A stretch of 64,000 nt of DNA from Rubrivivax sp. (GTDB taxonomy: Bacteria > Pseudomonadota > Gammaproteobacteria > Burkholderiales > Burkholderiaceae_C): positions 1-64,000 of the forward strand of contig JAIXWM010000085.1 in NCBI GenBank assembly GCA_027491255.1, read 5' to 3'. The position numbers and the translations under genes are program-made. Of this stretch, positions 56,200-64,000 are shown in pieces (the stretch's first letter is position 1; each line of letters begins with the position of its first letter). Under the pieces are notes generated by a model that made no database searches, was not told the DNA's origin, and worked only from the letters and a program-made list of their open reading frames with translations.

Positions 56200-57207
56200 A
56201 TGAAAGTTTGCATCGTCGGTGCCGGAGCGGTGGGCGGCGTGTTGGCGGCCGGGCTTGCCGGCCGCTTGCCCGCCGGCGAGGTCGAGGTCAGCGCGTTGGC
56301 ACGCGGCGCGACGCTTCAGGCCCTGCGCAGCGACGGACTGCGGCTGGAGTCACCGGACGCGCCGACGCGGCACCTGCGCCTGACCGCCAGCGACGACCCG
56401 GCCGCGCTCGGTGCGCAGGACGTGGTCATCGTGGCCGTCAAGGGCCCGGCGCTGGCTGCTGCCGCGCCGGCCATCGGCGCGCTGTGCCACCAGAACACGA
56501 CCGTCCTGGTGGCCATGAACGGCGTGCCCTGGTGGTTCTTCGACGGACTGCCCGGCCCCTGCGACGGCCTGCGCCTGACCAGTGTGGACGCAGGCGACGG
56601 CATCCGGGCCCACATCCCGACCGAGCGCGTCGTCGGCTGCGTCGTCCACTTCAGCGCCGCCACACCCGCGCCAGCGCAGGTCCGCCTCGTTCAAGGCCGG
56701 CGCCTCATCATCGGCGAGCCCGCCGGCGGCACCAGCCCCCGCGTTCAGGCGCTGGCCCGCATGCTCGAAGGCGCCGGCTTCGAGGTCGAGCGCAGCGCGC
56801 GCATCCAGCGCGACATCTGGTTCAAGCTCTGGGGCAACATGACGGTCAACCCCGTGTCGGCGCTGACCGGCGCCTCCACCGACCGCATCCTCGACGACCC
56901 GTTGGTGCGCGCCCACATCAGCGCCGTCATGCTCGAGGCGCGCGAGATCGGGCGCCGCTTCGGCATCCCGATAGAGCAGGAGCCCGAGGACCGACACGCC
57001 GTCACGCGCAAGCTCGGCGCCTTCCGCACCTCGATGCTGCAGGACGTCGAAGCCGGGCGGCCGCTGGAGATCGACGGGTTGCTCGGCGCCGTGCGCGAGG
57101 TCGGCCAGCGCCTGGCCATGCCCACGCCCCACCTGGACAGCCTGCTCGGCCTGGCGCGCCTGATGGCGCGCACACGCGGGCTCTATCCTGAACCAGCCCT
57201 CCCCTGA
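56200..57207 (+). CDS. 2-Dehydropantoate 2-reductase family protein
   Basis: 335 residues. Rossmann motif GAGAVGGVLAAGL at the N-terminus, Lys in VAVKGPAL, and the C-terminal helical domain FKLWGNMTVNPVSALTG with the conserved Lys/Asn segment of PanE/ApbA. Such enzymes reduce 2-keto acids with NADPH; paralogs often act on substrates other than ketopantoate in catabolic clusters. Start ATG 56200. Followed by the ABM gene after 16 bases. Confidence 0.88.
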   Translation: MKVCIVGAGAVGGVLAAGLAGRLPAGEVEVSALARGATLQALRSDGLRLESPDAPTRHLRLTASDDPAALGAQDVVIVAVKGPALAAAAPAIGALCHQNTTVLVAMNGVPWWFFDGLPGPCDGLRLTSVDAGDGIRAHIPTERVVGCVVHFSAATPAPAQVRLVQGRRLIIGEPAGGTSPRVQALARMLEGAGFEVERSARIQRDIWFKLWGNMTVNPVSALTGASTDRILDDPLVRAHISAVMLEAREIGRRFGIPIEQEPEDRHAVTRKLGAFRTSMLQDVEAGRPLEIDGLLGAVREVGQRLAMPTPHLDSLLGLARLMARTRGLYPEPALP

Positions 57208-57223
57208 AGCCCACGGAGCCCCG

Positions 57224-57523
57224 ATGATCCTCGAAGTTGCCGACATCAGAATCCCGCCCGGCCGCCAGGTCGAATTCGACGAGGCCATCCAGCGCGGCGT
57301 GACGACGGTGATCGCGCAGGCCCGGGGCTTCCTCGGATGGCAGGTCCACAAGGGTGTCGAGAGCCCGGAGCGCTACCTGCTGACCATCCGCTGGGCAACG
57401 CTGGAAGACCACACGGTGCATTTCCGCCAGGGGCCGCTATTCCCGCAGTGGCGCGCCATCGTCGGGCCGTTTTTCGCCCAGCAGCCGGTGGTCGAGCACT
57501 TCGTCCTCGTCGGTACATCCTGA
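57224..57523 (+). CDS. Antibiotic-biosynthesis-monooxygenase-fold protein
   Basis: 99 residues. ABM/dimeric alpha-beta barrel pattern: MILEVADIRIPPGRQVEFDEAI, ARGFLGWQVHKGVESPERYLLTIRWATLEDHTVHF, and PLFPQWRAIVGPFF. Small members act as cofactor-free monooxygenases or as sensors for ring compounds; activity here unknown. Fourteen bases separate it from the M20 gene, so the three genes panE-like, ABM and M20 look like one unit. Confidence 0.85.
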   Translation: MILEVADIRIPPGRQVEFDEAIQRGVTTVIAQARGFLGWQVHKGVESPERYLLTIRWATLEDHTVHFRQGPLFPQWRAIVGPFFAQQPVVEHFVLVGTS

Positions 57524-57537
57524 ACGAAGCCCGATCC

Positions 57538-58983
57538 GTGAGCAGCCGCGGACACGCGCTCGATCTGGCGCGCTCACACTTCGACAGTGGCGGCTTCGCA
57601 TGCGACCTCGCTCGCCGCGTGGCCTTCCGCACCGAGAGCCAGGACCCGGGCGGAGGAGCGCGGCTGCGCGCCTACCTCGACGACGAGCTGATGCCCGCCG
57701 TCCTGGCACTGGGTTTTCGCGGCGCCGTGCACGACAACCCGGTCCCTGGCGCAGGGCCGCTGCTCGTGGCCACAAGGCACGAGGGCGATGCCCTGCCGAC
57801 CGTGTTGCTGTACGGCCATGGCGACGTGATCCGTGGCCAGGACGCCTCCTGGAGCCGCGGATCCGGCCCGTGGACCATGACCGCCGACGGCGAGCGCCTC
57901 TACGGGCGCGGCACGGCCGACAACAAGGGGCAGCACAGCATCAACCTCGCCGCGCTGGGTCAGGTGCTGGCGGCGCGCGGCAGCCTCGGTTTCAACGCGA
58001 CCTGGCTGTTCGAAACCGGCGAGGAGACGGGCTCACCGGGGCTGGCCGCCTTCTGCGCCGCGCAGCGCGAGGCGCTCGTCGCCGACGTGCTGATCGCCAG
58101 TGACGGCCCGCGATGGCAGCGGGACCGGCCCACGGTCTTCCTCGGCTCGCGCGGGGTGGCCAACTTCGACCTCGTGCTGCGATCGCGCGAGGGCGCACAC
58201 CACTCGGGCAACTGGGGTGGACTGTTGCGCAACCCGGGCACCGTCCTCGCGCACGCCATCGCCTGCCTCGTCGATGCGCGCGGGAGCATCTTGGTGCAGG
58301 CGCTGCGGCCACCGCCGATCCCGGATCGGGTGCGGCAAGCCCTGGCGAGTCTGAGCATCGACCCCGCGCCCGGGGACCCCGCCATCGACGCCGACTGGGG
58401 CGAGCCCGGCCTGAGCCCGGTCGAGCGCGTGATCGCGTGGAACACGCTGGAGGTGCTGGCCTACCGCACCGGCAACCCCGACCACCCCGTCAACGCCATA
58501 CCGGCCGCGGCCCGTGCAACGATGCATATGCGCTTCGTCGTCGGCACCGACACGGCCTGCTTGCGTGAGCACGTCCAACGGCATCTGGCGGCGCACGGCT
58601 TCGGCGCGGTCGAAGTCGGCGAGCCGGTGATCACACCGGCCACCCGGCTCGACCCGGACAACCCCTGGGTGCGGTTCACGCTCGACAGCCTGCAACGCAC
58701 CAGCGGCAAGAACCCGGTACTGCTGCCCAACCTGGGGGGCTCGCTGCCGAACGACGTCTTCGCCGAGCTCCTGGGCCTGCCCACCGTCTGGGTGCCGCAC
58801 AGCTACCCGGCCTGCAACCAGCATGCACCCGACGAGCACCTGCTCGCGCCCGTGGCGCGCGAGGCGCTCGAGCTGATGACGGGATTGTTCTGGGACCTGG
58901 GCGAGCACGGCGCCAGGATGCCGCGCCGTGGCGAGCAGGTCGCCCCGCCAACGGGCTACGATCGGGTCTCGCCCGGCGCCTGA
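57538..58983 (+). CDS. M20 family metallopeptidase/amidohydrolase
   Basis: 481 residues from GTG 57538. Dizinc motifs of M20: LLYGHGDVI, GRGTADNKGQ, and ETGEETGSPG with the catalytic Glu pair; HSGNWGGLL lies in the dimerisation/lid domain. No signal peptide. Cuts peptides, acyl-amino acids or carbamoyl groups; context suggests release of an amine or acid during catabolism (inference). The end lies about 100 bases before the next hydroxylase pair. Confidence 0.88.
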   Translation: MSSRGHALDLARSHFDSGGFACDLARRVAFRTESQDPGGGARLRAYLDDELMPAVLALGFRGAVHDNPVPGAGPLLVATRHEGDALPTVLLYGHGDVIRGQDASWSRGSGPWTMTADGERLYGRGTADNKGQHSINLAALGQVLAARGSLGFNATWLFETGEETGSPGLAAFCAAQREALVADVLIASDGPRWQRDRPTVFLGSRGVANFDLVLRSREGAHHSGNWGGLLRNPGTVLAHAIACLVDARGSILVQALRPPPIPDRVRQALASLSIDPAPGDPAIDADWGEPGLSPVERVIAWNTLEVLAYRTGNPDHPVNAIPAAARATMHMRFVVGTDTACLREHVQRHLAAHGFGAVEVGEPVITPATRLDPDNPWVRFTLDSLQRTSGKNPVLLPNLGGSLPNDVFAELLGLPTVWVPHSYPACNQHAPDEHLLAPVAREALELMTGLFWDLGEHGARMPRRGEQVAPPTGYDRVSPGA

Positions 58984-59087
58984 GATGGCCCGTTGCCAGC
59001 CATGTCGGGTCCAGCTGCTCGCGGGAACGCGTAGAGCGCGCGGCCCCTCAAACGCACGGGACGACAGTCACCACACCGCCTGAAACC

Positions 59088-59600
59088 ATGCCCGCACTGA
59101 ACCTCCTCTTGAACGGCCAGGCCGTCGCCACCGAGGCGGCCCCCACGACCCTGCTCGTCGACCTGATCCGCGAGGGCAGGCGCCTGACGGGCACCCACAG
59201 CGGCTGCGACACCGCGCAGTGCGGCGCCTGCACCGTGCTCGTCGACGGCCGGCCGGTCAAGAGCTGCAGCGTGCTTGCACTGCAAGTCCAGGACTGCGAT
59301 GTCACGACCGTCGAGGGGCTGCCGGCACTGGCCGGCGCCGCCACCACCACCGAGGGCCTGCACCCGCTGCAGGACGCCTTCATGGCCTGCCACGGGCTGC
59401 AGTGCGGCTTCTGCACCCCGGGCATGTTGATGGCTGCCGCCGGCCTGCTGCGCACCAACCCGGCCCCCAGCGACGCCGAGATCGCGCAAGCGCTCGAGGG
59501 CAACCTCTGCCGTTGCACCGGTTACGTCAACATCATCGCTGCCGTGCGGCAGGCTGCGCAGGCGATGCGGGGCGCCGCCACCCAGGGAGTCCAGGCATGA
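59088..59600 (+). CDS. CO-dehydrogenase/xanthine-dehydrogenase-type small 2Fe-2S subunit
   Basis: 170 residues. Cys40, 45, 48 and 60 form the plant-type cluster (CDTAQCGAC...C); the second cluster is in CGFCTPGM and CRCTGY. Electron-transfer subunit of a molybdenum hydroxylase, CoxS/QorS type. Its stop overlaps the large subunit start by four bases. It differs in pattern from IorA (51136) and has no signal peptide. Confidence 0.93.
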   Translation: MPALNLLLNGQAVATEAAPTTLLVDLIREGRRLTGTHSGCDTAQCGACTVLVDGRPVKSCSVLALQVQDCDVTTVEGLPALAGAATTTEGLHPLQDAFMACHGLQCGFCTPGMLMAAAGLLRTNPAPSDAEIAQALEGNLCRCTGYVNIIAAVRQAAQAMRGAATQGVQA

Positions 59601-61942
59601 ACGCGCCCAAGGAACTGTCCGGCGAGGCGCTGCGCTTCGGCAGCGGCCACACCGTGCGCCGCATCGAGGACCCGACGCTCGTGAGCGGGCGGGGCCAGTA
59701 CACCGACGACCTGCAGCGCGAGGGACTGGCCCACCTGGTCTTCGTGCGCTCGCCGCATGCGCATGCGCGCATCGCCGCCATCGACGCCACGGCTGCGCTG
59801 GCGCTGCCGGGGGTGCTGGCGGTCTACACCGGCGCGGAACTGGTGGCCGCTGGCGTCAAGCCTCTGGCCGGGCCGCCGCCCGCCTTCAAGCGCCCTGACG
59901 GCACCCCATCGGCCACGGCGCCGCGGCGCGCTCTGGCGCACGGGGTCGTCCGCTACGTGGGCGAGGCCGTCGCTGCGGTCGTCGCCGACACCCGCGAGGC
60001 CGCCGTCGACGCTGCCGAGGCGGTGATGGTCGACTACGAAGAACGACCCGCGGTCACGACGCTGGAGGCCGCGCTGGCCCCCGGGGCGCCGGCGCTGTGC
60101 GAGCAGGCGCCGGACAACATCTGCGCCGAGGGGCGCGAGGGCGATGCCGCCGCCTGCGTCGCCGCCTTTGCAGCCGCAGCGCACGTGGTGCGGCTCGAAC
60201 TCGTCAACCAGCGCCTGGCGCCCTCGCCGATCGAGCCACGCGTCATCCTGGCCGAGCCCGAGCCCGGCACCGGCCGGCTGCTCGTGACCCTGTCCAACCA
60301 GATGCCCACCGGCATCCGCGACAGCCTCGCGGCCCTGCTGCACGGCATCGGCAAGGAACAGATCCGGGTCAAGGTCGGCGACGTCGGCGGCGGCTTCGGC
60401 ATGAAGACCGGCCTGTACCCCGAGGACCTGGTCGTCGCCCACGCCGCGCGCACGCTGCAGCGCCCGGTGCGCTGGCGCGCGCAGCGGCTCGAGGAGTTCA
60501 TGGCCGCCGTGCACGCGCGCGACTGGCGCACCACGGCCGAACTGGCGCTGGACGCCAGCGGCCGGGTGCTCGCGATGCGCCAGCGCACGCATGCCAACGT
60601 CGGCGCCTACGCCATCCCGACCGGCGTCATGATCCCGCTCGTACTCGGGCCCTTCGTGGCCACGAGCGTCTACGACATCCCGGTCGTCGACCTGCACGCC
60701 ACCGCGGTGCTGAGCAACACCGGCCCCCTGGCCGCCTACCGCGGCGCAGGACGGCCCGAGGCCATCTACGTCGTCGAGCGCCTGATGGACGAGGCGGCGC
60801 GCGTCACCGGCCTGGACCCGGCCGAACTGCGCCGACGCAACCTCGTGCAGCCGCAGCAGATGCCCTACACCAGCCCGACGCGGCAGGTGTACGACACCGG
60901 CGAGTTCGAGAAGATGCTCGACCAGGCGCTCGCGCTCGGGGACTGGGCGGGCTACCCGGCACGTGCAGCGGGCACCGCGGCGCGTGGCCACCTGCGCGGC
61001 CGCAGCGTGACGACCTTCCTCGAATGGACGGGGGGCAACGCACTTACCGAGAAGGTGCAGGTGCAGGTCCGGGCCGACGGCATCATCGAGCTCAGCTCGG
61101 CCACGATGGCCATGGGCCAGGGCATCGCGACGAGCTACGCCCAGCTCGCGGTCGACATCTTCGGCGTGCCCATCGACCGCATCCGCATCCTGCAGGGGGA
61201 CACCGACCGCGCCAACGGCTTCGGCAGTGCCGGCAGTCGCTCGCTGTTCACCGGCGGTGGCGCGGTGCGCGTGGCCAGCGAGCGCACGGTGGACCACGCG
61301 CGCGAGCTCGCTGCCCAGGCGCTCGAGGCCGCGCCGTCGGACATCGAATACCGCGCCGGCGCCTTCAACGTCGTCGGCACCGACCTGCGCATCGGCCTGT
61401 TCGATCTTGCCGGGCGCCAAAGCGGCGGCCTGATCACCGTGGCCGCCGAGGCCAGCGCCAGCGCCGCGAGCTGGCCCAATGCCGCCCACGTGTGCGAGGT
61501 CGAGATCGACCCCGGGACCGGCGAGGTCGAGGTCGTCGCCTACGCCAGCGTCAACGACATCGGGCGCGTGATCAGCCCGCAGATCGTGCAAGGCCAGGTC
61601 GAGGGTGGTGCGGTCCAGGGCATCGGTCAGGCGCTGTGCGAGCAGGTCGCCTACGACGAGGCGGGCCAACTGCTGACCGCGAGCTTCATGGACTACGCGA
61701 TGCCGCGCGCCGACGGCTTCATCGGCTTCAAGACCCTGTTCGACACCTCGGTGCCGTGCAAGACCAATCTGCTGGGTGCCAAGGGCGTCGGCGAGCTGGG
61801 CACGATCGGTGCCACGCCGGTGGTGGCCAACGCCGTCGTCGACGCGCTGCTGGCCGCCGGCGTGCCGCGAGCCGCGGCTCTGGCGCTGCAGATGCCGTTC
61901 ACGGCGCAGAAGGTCTGGCAGGCGTTGCAGCAGCGGCGCTGA
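59597..61942 (+). CDS. Xanthine-dehydrogenase-family molybdopterin large subunit
   Basis: 781 residues from ATG 59597. Family landmarks: RIEDPTLVSGRGQYTDDL at the N-terminus, VGDVGGGFGMKTGLYPED, AYRGAGRPEAIYVVERLMD, AMGQGIATSYAQ, and the catalytic Glu in LGAKGVGELGTIGATPV. AYRGAGRPE lacks the AYRCSFR active-site cysteine loop of true CO dehydrogenase, so it is a form II/other hydroxylase (aromatic, heterocyclic or nicotinate-like substrates). No FAD-binding medium subunit is encoded beside it. No signal peptide. Confidence 0.93.
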   Translation: MNAPKELSGEALRFGSGHTVRRIEDPTLVSGRGQYTDDLQREGLAHLVFVRSPHAHARIAAIDATAALALPGVLAVYTGAELVAAGVKPLAGPPPAFKRPDGTPSATAPRRALAHGVVRYVGEAVAAVVADTREAAVDAAEAVMVDYEERPAVTTLEAALAPGAPALCEQAPDNICAEGREGDAAACVAAFAAAAHVVRLELVNQRLAPSPIEPRVILAEPEPGTGRLLVTLSNQMPTGIRDSLAALLHGIGKEQIRVKVGDVGGGFGMKTGLYPEDLVVAHAARTLQRPVRWRAQRLEEFMAAVHARDWRTTAELALDASGRVLAMRQRTHANVGAYAIPTGVMIPLVLGPFVATSVYDIPVVDLHATAVLSNTGPLAAYRGAGRPEAIYVVERLMDEAARVTGLDPAELRRRNLVQPQQMPYTSPTRQVYDTGEFEKMLDQALALGDWAGYPARAAGTAARGHLRGRSVTTFLEWTGGNALTEKVQVQVRADGIIELSSATMAMGQGIATSYAQLAVDIFGVPIDRIRILQGDTDRANGFGSAGSRSLFTGGGAVRVASERTVDHARELAAQALEAAPSDIEYRAGAFNVVGTDLRIGLFDLAGRQSGGLITVAAEASASAASWPNAAHVCEVEIDPGTGEVEVVAYASVNDIGRVISPQIVQGQVEGGAVQGIGQALCEQVAYDEAGQLLTASFMDYAMPRADGFIGFKTLFDTSVPCKTNLLGAKGVGELGTIGATPVVANAVVDALLAAGVPRAAALALQMPFTAQKVWQALQQRR

Positions 61943-62024
61943 CAGGCTGCAGGGGCCGCCCGACAGTCTCACCGTCGTGTTGGCCACCCGTTCGCAGACC
62001 CCACCCTCGCGCAGGAGCCATTCG

Positions 62025-62636
62025 ATGAACCCGAGCACCACCGCACTGATCCTGGTGGGCTACCAGAACGACTACTTCGCGCCGGGTGGCATCCTGCGGG
62101 GCGTGGTCGAGGAGCCGGACCGGGTGGACCGGGTGCTCGCGAACACGCTGGCCTTCATCCGCGCCGTGGCGGCCACGCCGACGACGCTGGTCTCGACGCC
62201 CATCGTGCTCACGCCGGACTACCGTGCTCTCGCCCACTCGGTAGGCATCCTGGGGACGATCAAGCAGTCCGGCGCCTTCCAGGAAGGCAGCGCCGGTGCC
62301 GACACCATCCCCGAGCTGCAGGCCTTCGGCGACCGCATCCTCTACGTGCAGGGCAAGGTCGGCTTCAACGCCTTCTCGAGCACGGCGCTGGACCAGGTGC
62401 TGCGCGAACGGGGTATCCACGACGTGCTGGTCGCCGGCATGGTCACCTCGCTGTGCATCGACTCCACCGGCCGTGCCGCGTACGAGCGCGGCTATGCGGT
62501 GACGATCCTGTCGGACTGCACCTCGGCCCGCACGCCGCAGGAGCAGGACTTCTTCTGCCAGACCATCTTCCCGCTGTACGGGCGCGCGGCCACCAGCACC
62601 GAGGCCCTGCGCGAACTGCAGGGCGTGGGCGCCTGA
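62025..62636 (+). CDS. Isochorismatase-like cysteine hydrolase lacking the first catalytic Asp
   Basis: 203 residues. Fold of the nicotinamidase/isochorismatase family: catalytic Cys in MVTSLCIDSTGRAAYERG and Lys in VQGKVGFNAFS. The opening motif is normally VDxQNDF with the catalytic Asp first; here it reads LVGYQNDYF, so that Asp is replaced by Gly. Either another acid takes over or the protein binds a ligand without cutting. It is 23 bases upstream of the sensor kinase, hinting at a joint role in sensing (inference). Confidence 0.85.
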   Translation: MNPSTTALILVGYQNDYFAPGGILRGVVEEPDRVDRVLANTLAFIRAVAATPTTLVSTPIVLTPDYRALAHSVGILGTIKQSGAFQEGSAGADTIPELQAFGDRILYVQGKVGFNAFSSTALDQVLRERGIHDVLVAGMVTSLCIDSTGRAAYERGYAVTILSDCTSARTPQEQDFFCQTIFPLYGRAATSTEALRELQGVGA

Positions 62637-62659
62637 CAGGCCCTCAGGAGCGCGCCCCC

Positions 62660-64000
62660 ATGGCCACGGGCTCCGACAGCGCCGAGCCCACGCTCGCGAC
62701 CGACCTGCATGTCGAGGCGACCTACCGTCTGACGGAGGCGCTCGTCGCTGCCGAGAAGCGCATGCGGCGGCGCGTCGAGATGCTGTCGGAGGCGGTGTTC
62801 GAGAGCGATGCCGACGGCCGCATCGTGTTCATGAACCCGGCCGCGCGAGACATCTTCGGCCGCGACGCCGACGATTGCCTGGGCCTATCCCTTGGTGAAC
62901 TGCTGCTCGACGAAGACCGCGAGGCCTGGATGTCGCGGCAGACAAGCGCGGACGGCGGCGGCACCGCCCCCGTGTCATTGCGCGCGCCTCGGCCCGATGG
63001 CAGCCTCGCCTGGATCGAGGTCTCGACGGCGCAGACCGAGGAGGGCGGCACCGTCGGCGTGATCCGCGACGTGACGCGGCAGAAGCTTGCTCAGGACGAA
63101 CTCGCGCGCCTGTCCATCGTCGCGAGCTCGACAGACAACATGGTCATCATCACCGATGCGCAGGGTCGCACCGAGTGGGTCAATCGCGCCTTCACGGAGT
63201 TGACCGGCTACTCGCTGGCCGACATCGGCGGCCGCAAGCCCGGAGCCATGCTCCAGGCGACCGAGACCGACCCGCAGGCGGTGGCCCGCATCGCGCAGGC
63301 GCTGCGCGACGGGCGCTCGGTACGCGAGGAACTGCTCAACCGCACGAAAGACGGTCGCCCCTACTGGGTGTCACTGCAGATCACGCCCGTGCTCGACACG
63401 CGCGGCCGTGTCGAGCGCTTCGTCTCGGTCCAGGCCGACATCACCGAGCGCAAGCGGCAGGAACGCACGATCCTGGACCACAACCTCCAACTCGAGGAGC
63501 GCGTGCGCGCGCGCACGGCCGAGCTTGCGCGCGCGAAGGAACTGGCCGAGGCGGCCACCCAGGCGAAGAGCCAGTTCCTGGCGAACATGAGTCACGAGAT
63601 CCGCACCCCGCTGAACGCCATCATCGGCCTGTCGCACCTGTGCCTGGCCACCGCGCTGCAGCCGCGGCAGCAGGACTACCTGACCAAGATCGAGCAGGCG
63701 GGTCAGAACCTGATGCGCGTCGTCAACGACATCCTCGATTTCTCGAAGATCGAGGCGGGCAGTCTGAATCTGGAACTCGCGCCCTTGAGCGTGGCCGAAG
63801 TCGGCAAGCGCGTCCTCGCGCTGCTGTCCGAGAGCGCACGCGCCAAGGGTCTGCAACTGGCGATCGAACTGGCGCCAGAGGTACCGGATGTGCTGGTGGG
63901 AGACGCACTGCGGCTCGAGCAGGTCCTGCTCAACCTGTGCGGCAACGCCGTGAAGTTCACGCACCGTGGATCGGTGCGGCTGGTCATCGGCCGCAGTGCC
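62660..64000 (+). CDS. PAS-PAS sensor histidine kinase, C-terminus off window
   Basis: At least 447 residues, cut by the window end. After a short N-terminal helix come two PAS domains (MLSEAVFESDADGRIVFMNPA, about 40-155; TDNMVIITDAQGRTEWVNRAF, about 160-280), a coiled coil, then the HisKA H-box SHEIRTPLNAIIG (His312) and the N-box LLNLCGNAVKFTH of the HATPase. No membrane segment, so cytoplasmic. The style is that of hybrid kinases; any receiver domain would lie beyond the window. ATG 62660 has AGGAG about 10 bases upstream. Confidence 0.9.
   Translation, partial: MATGSDSAEPTLATDLHVEATYRLTEALVAAEKRMRRRVEMLSEAVFESDADGRIVFMNPAARDIFGRDADDCLGLSLGELLLDEDREAWMSRQTSADGGGTAPVSLRAPRPDGSLAWIEVSTAQTEEGGTVGVIRDVTRQKLAQDELARLSIVASSTDNMVIITDAQGRTEWVNRAFTELTGYSLADIGGRKPGAMLQATETDPQAVARIAQALRDGRSVREELLNRTKDGRPYWVSLQITPVLDTRGRVERFVSVQADITERKRQERTILDHNLQLEERVRARTAELARAKELAEAATQAKSQFLANMSHEIRTPLNAIIGLSHLCLATALQPRQQDYLTKIEQAGQNLMRVVNDILDFSKIEAGSLNLELAPLSVAEVGKRVLALLSESARAKGLQLAIELAPEVPDVLVGDALRLEQVLLNLCGNAVKFTHRGSVRLVIGRSA

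Noticed and set aside
59597-61942. True aerobic CO dehydrogenase (CoxL form I)
   Set aside because: The active-site loop reads AYRGAGRPE, without the AYRCSFR cysteine motif, and no CoxM is present.

Overview
This window looks like a chromosomal segment of a high-GC betaproteobacterium, most likely order Burkholderiales (Rubrivivax/Leptothrix/Methylibium-like). The evidence is the codon usage, the TrpE and ribosomal protein sequences, and the core block tyrS | M23 peptidase-anmK | erpA-bactofilin-coiled-coil protein-rpsI-rplM. The species assignment is inference. I saw no rRNA, tRNA, CRISPR array, transposase or phage gene. Long open frames opposite real genes are GC-driven shadows and are left out.

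Layout. 1-3032 (-): the N-terminal third or more of a two-partner-secretion adhesin, cut by the window edge. 3276-6577: a periplasmic glycerophosphodiesterase, divergent from trpE and an exported hypothetical coupled to it. 6853-12630 (-): a tandem-duplicated UvrA of 1925 residues. 13010-14569: a PAS/HisKA_3 sensor kinase. 14613-21770 (-): an eight-gene operon (livK-G-F-H-M, an alpha/beta hydrolase, a family-3 binding-protein-like protein and a hotdog thioesterase). It is preceded by a well-formed sigma-54 promoter and three tandem palindromes. Just upstream lie another hydrolase and a sigma-54 activator gene, the likely regulator. 24743-25744: a Lon-like AAA ATPase without a protease domain. 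25779-26489 (-): a Crp/Fnr regulator divergent from a second uptake operon (26661-36571). That operon holds an acyl-CoA ligase, livG-H-M-K-F, a small protein, a PaaK-like CoA ligase and a TctC/Bug binding protein, and ends at a clear intrinsic terminator. 36620-50870: mostly housekeeping genes (dtd, a cation efflux protein, tyrS, M23 peptidase, anmK, erpA, bactofilin, rpsI, rplM, srkA, ridA, a VanX-type dipeptidase, htpG, a transglutaminase-like protein).

51136-62636 (+) is an accessory redox/catabolic region. A Tat-exported isoquinoline-oxidoreductase-type molybdenum hydroxylase (IorAB) overlaps soxX by four bases and is followed by soxY, soxZ and soxA, so six genes appear to form one operon. 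No soxB or soxCD is present in the window, and this SoxY lacks the classical GGCGG tail although its cysteine is kept. Next come a ketopantoate-reductase-like protein, an ABM-fold monooxygenase, an M20 peptidase, a second molybdenum hydroxylase pair without an FAD subunit, a cysteine hydrolase lacking its usual aspartate, and the start of a PAS-PAS histidine kinase cut by the right edge.

Reading of the whole: the two liv-type uptake operons carry hydrolases, thioesterase and CoA ligases and look suited to importing and CoA-activating organic (probably aromatic or fatty) acids rather than amino acids. The IorAB-SoxXYZA operon is the best candidate for an undescribed system: a periplasmic Mo-hydroxylase physically and translationally tied to half of a sulfur-oxidation machine.
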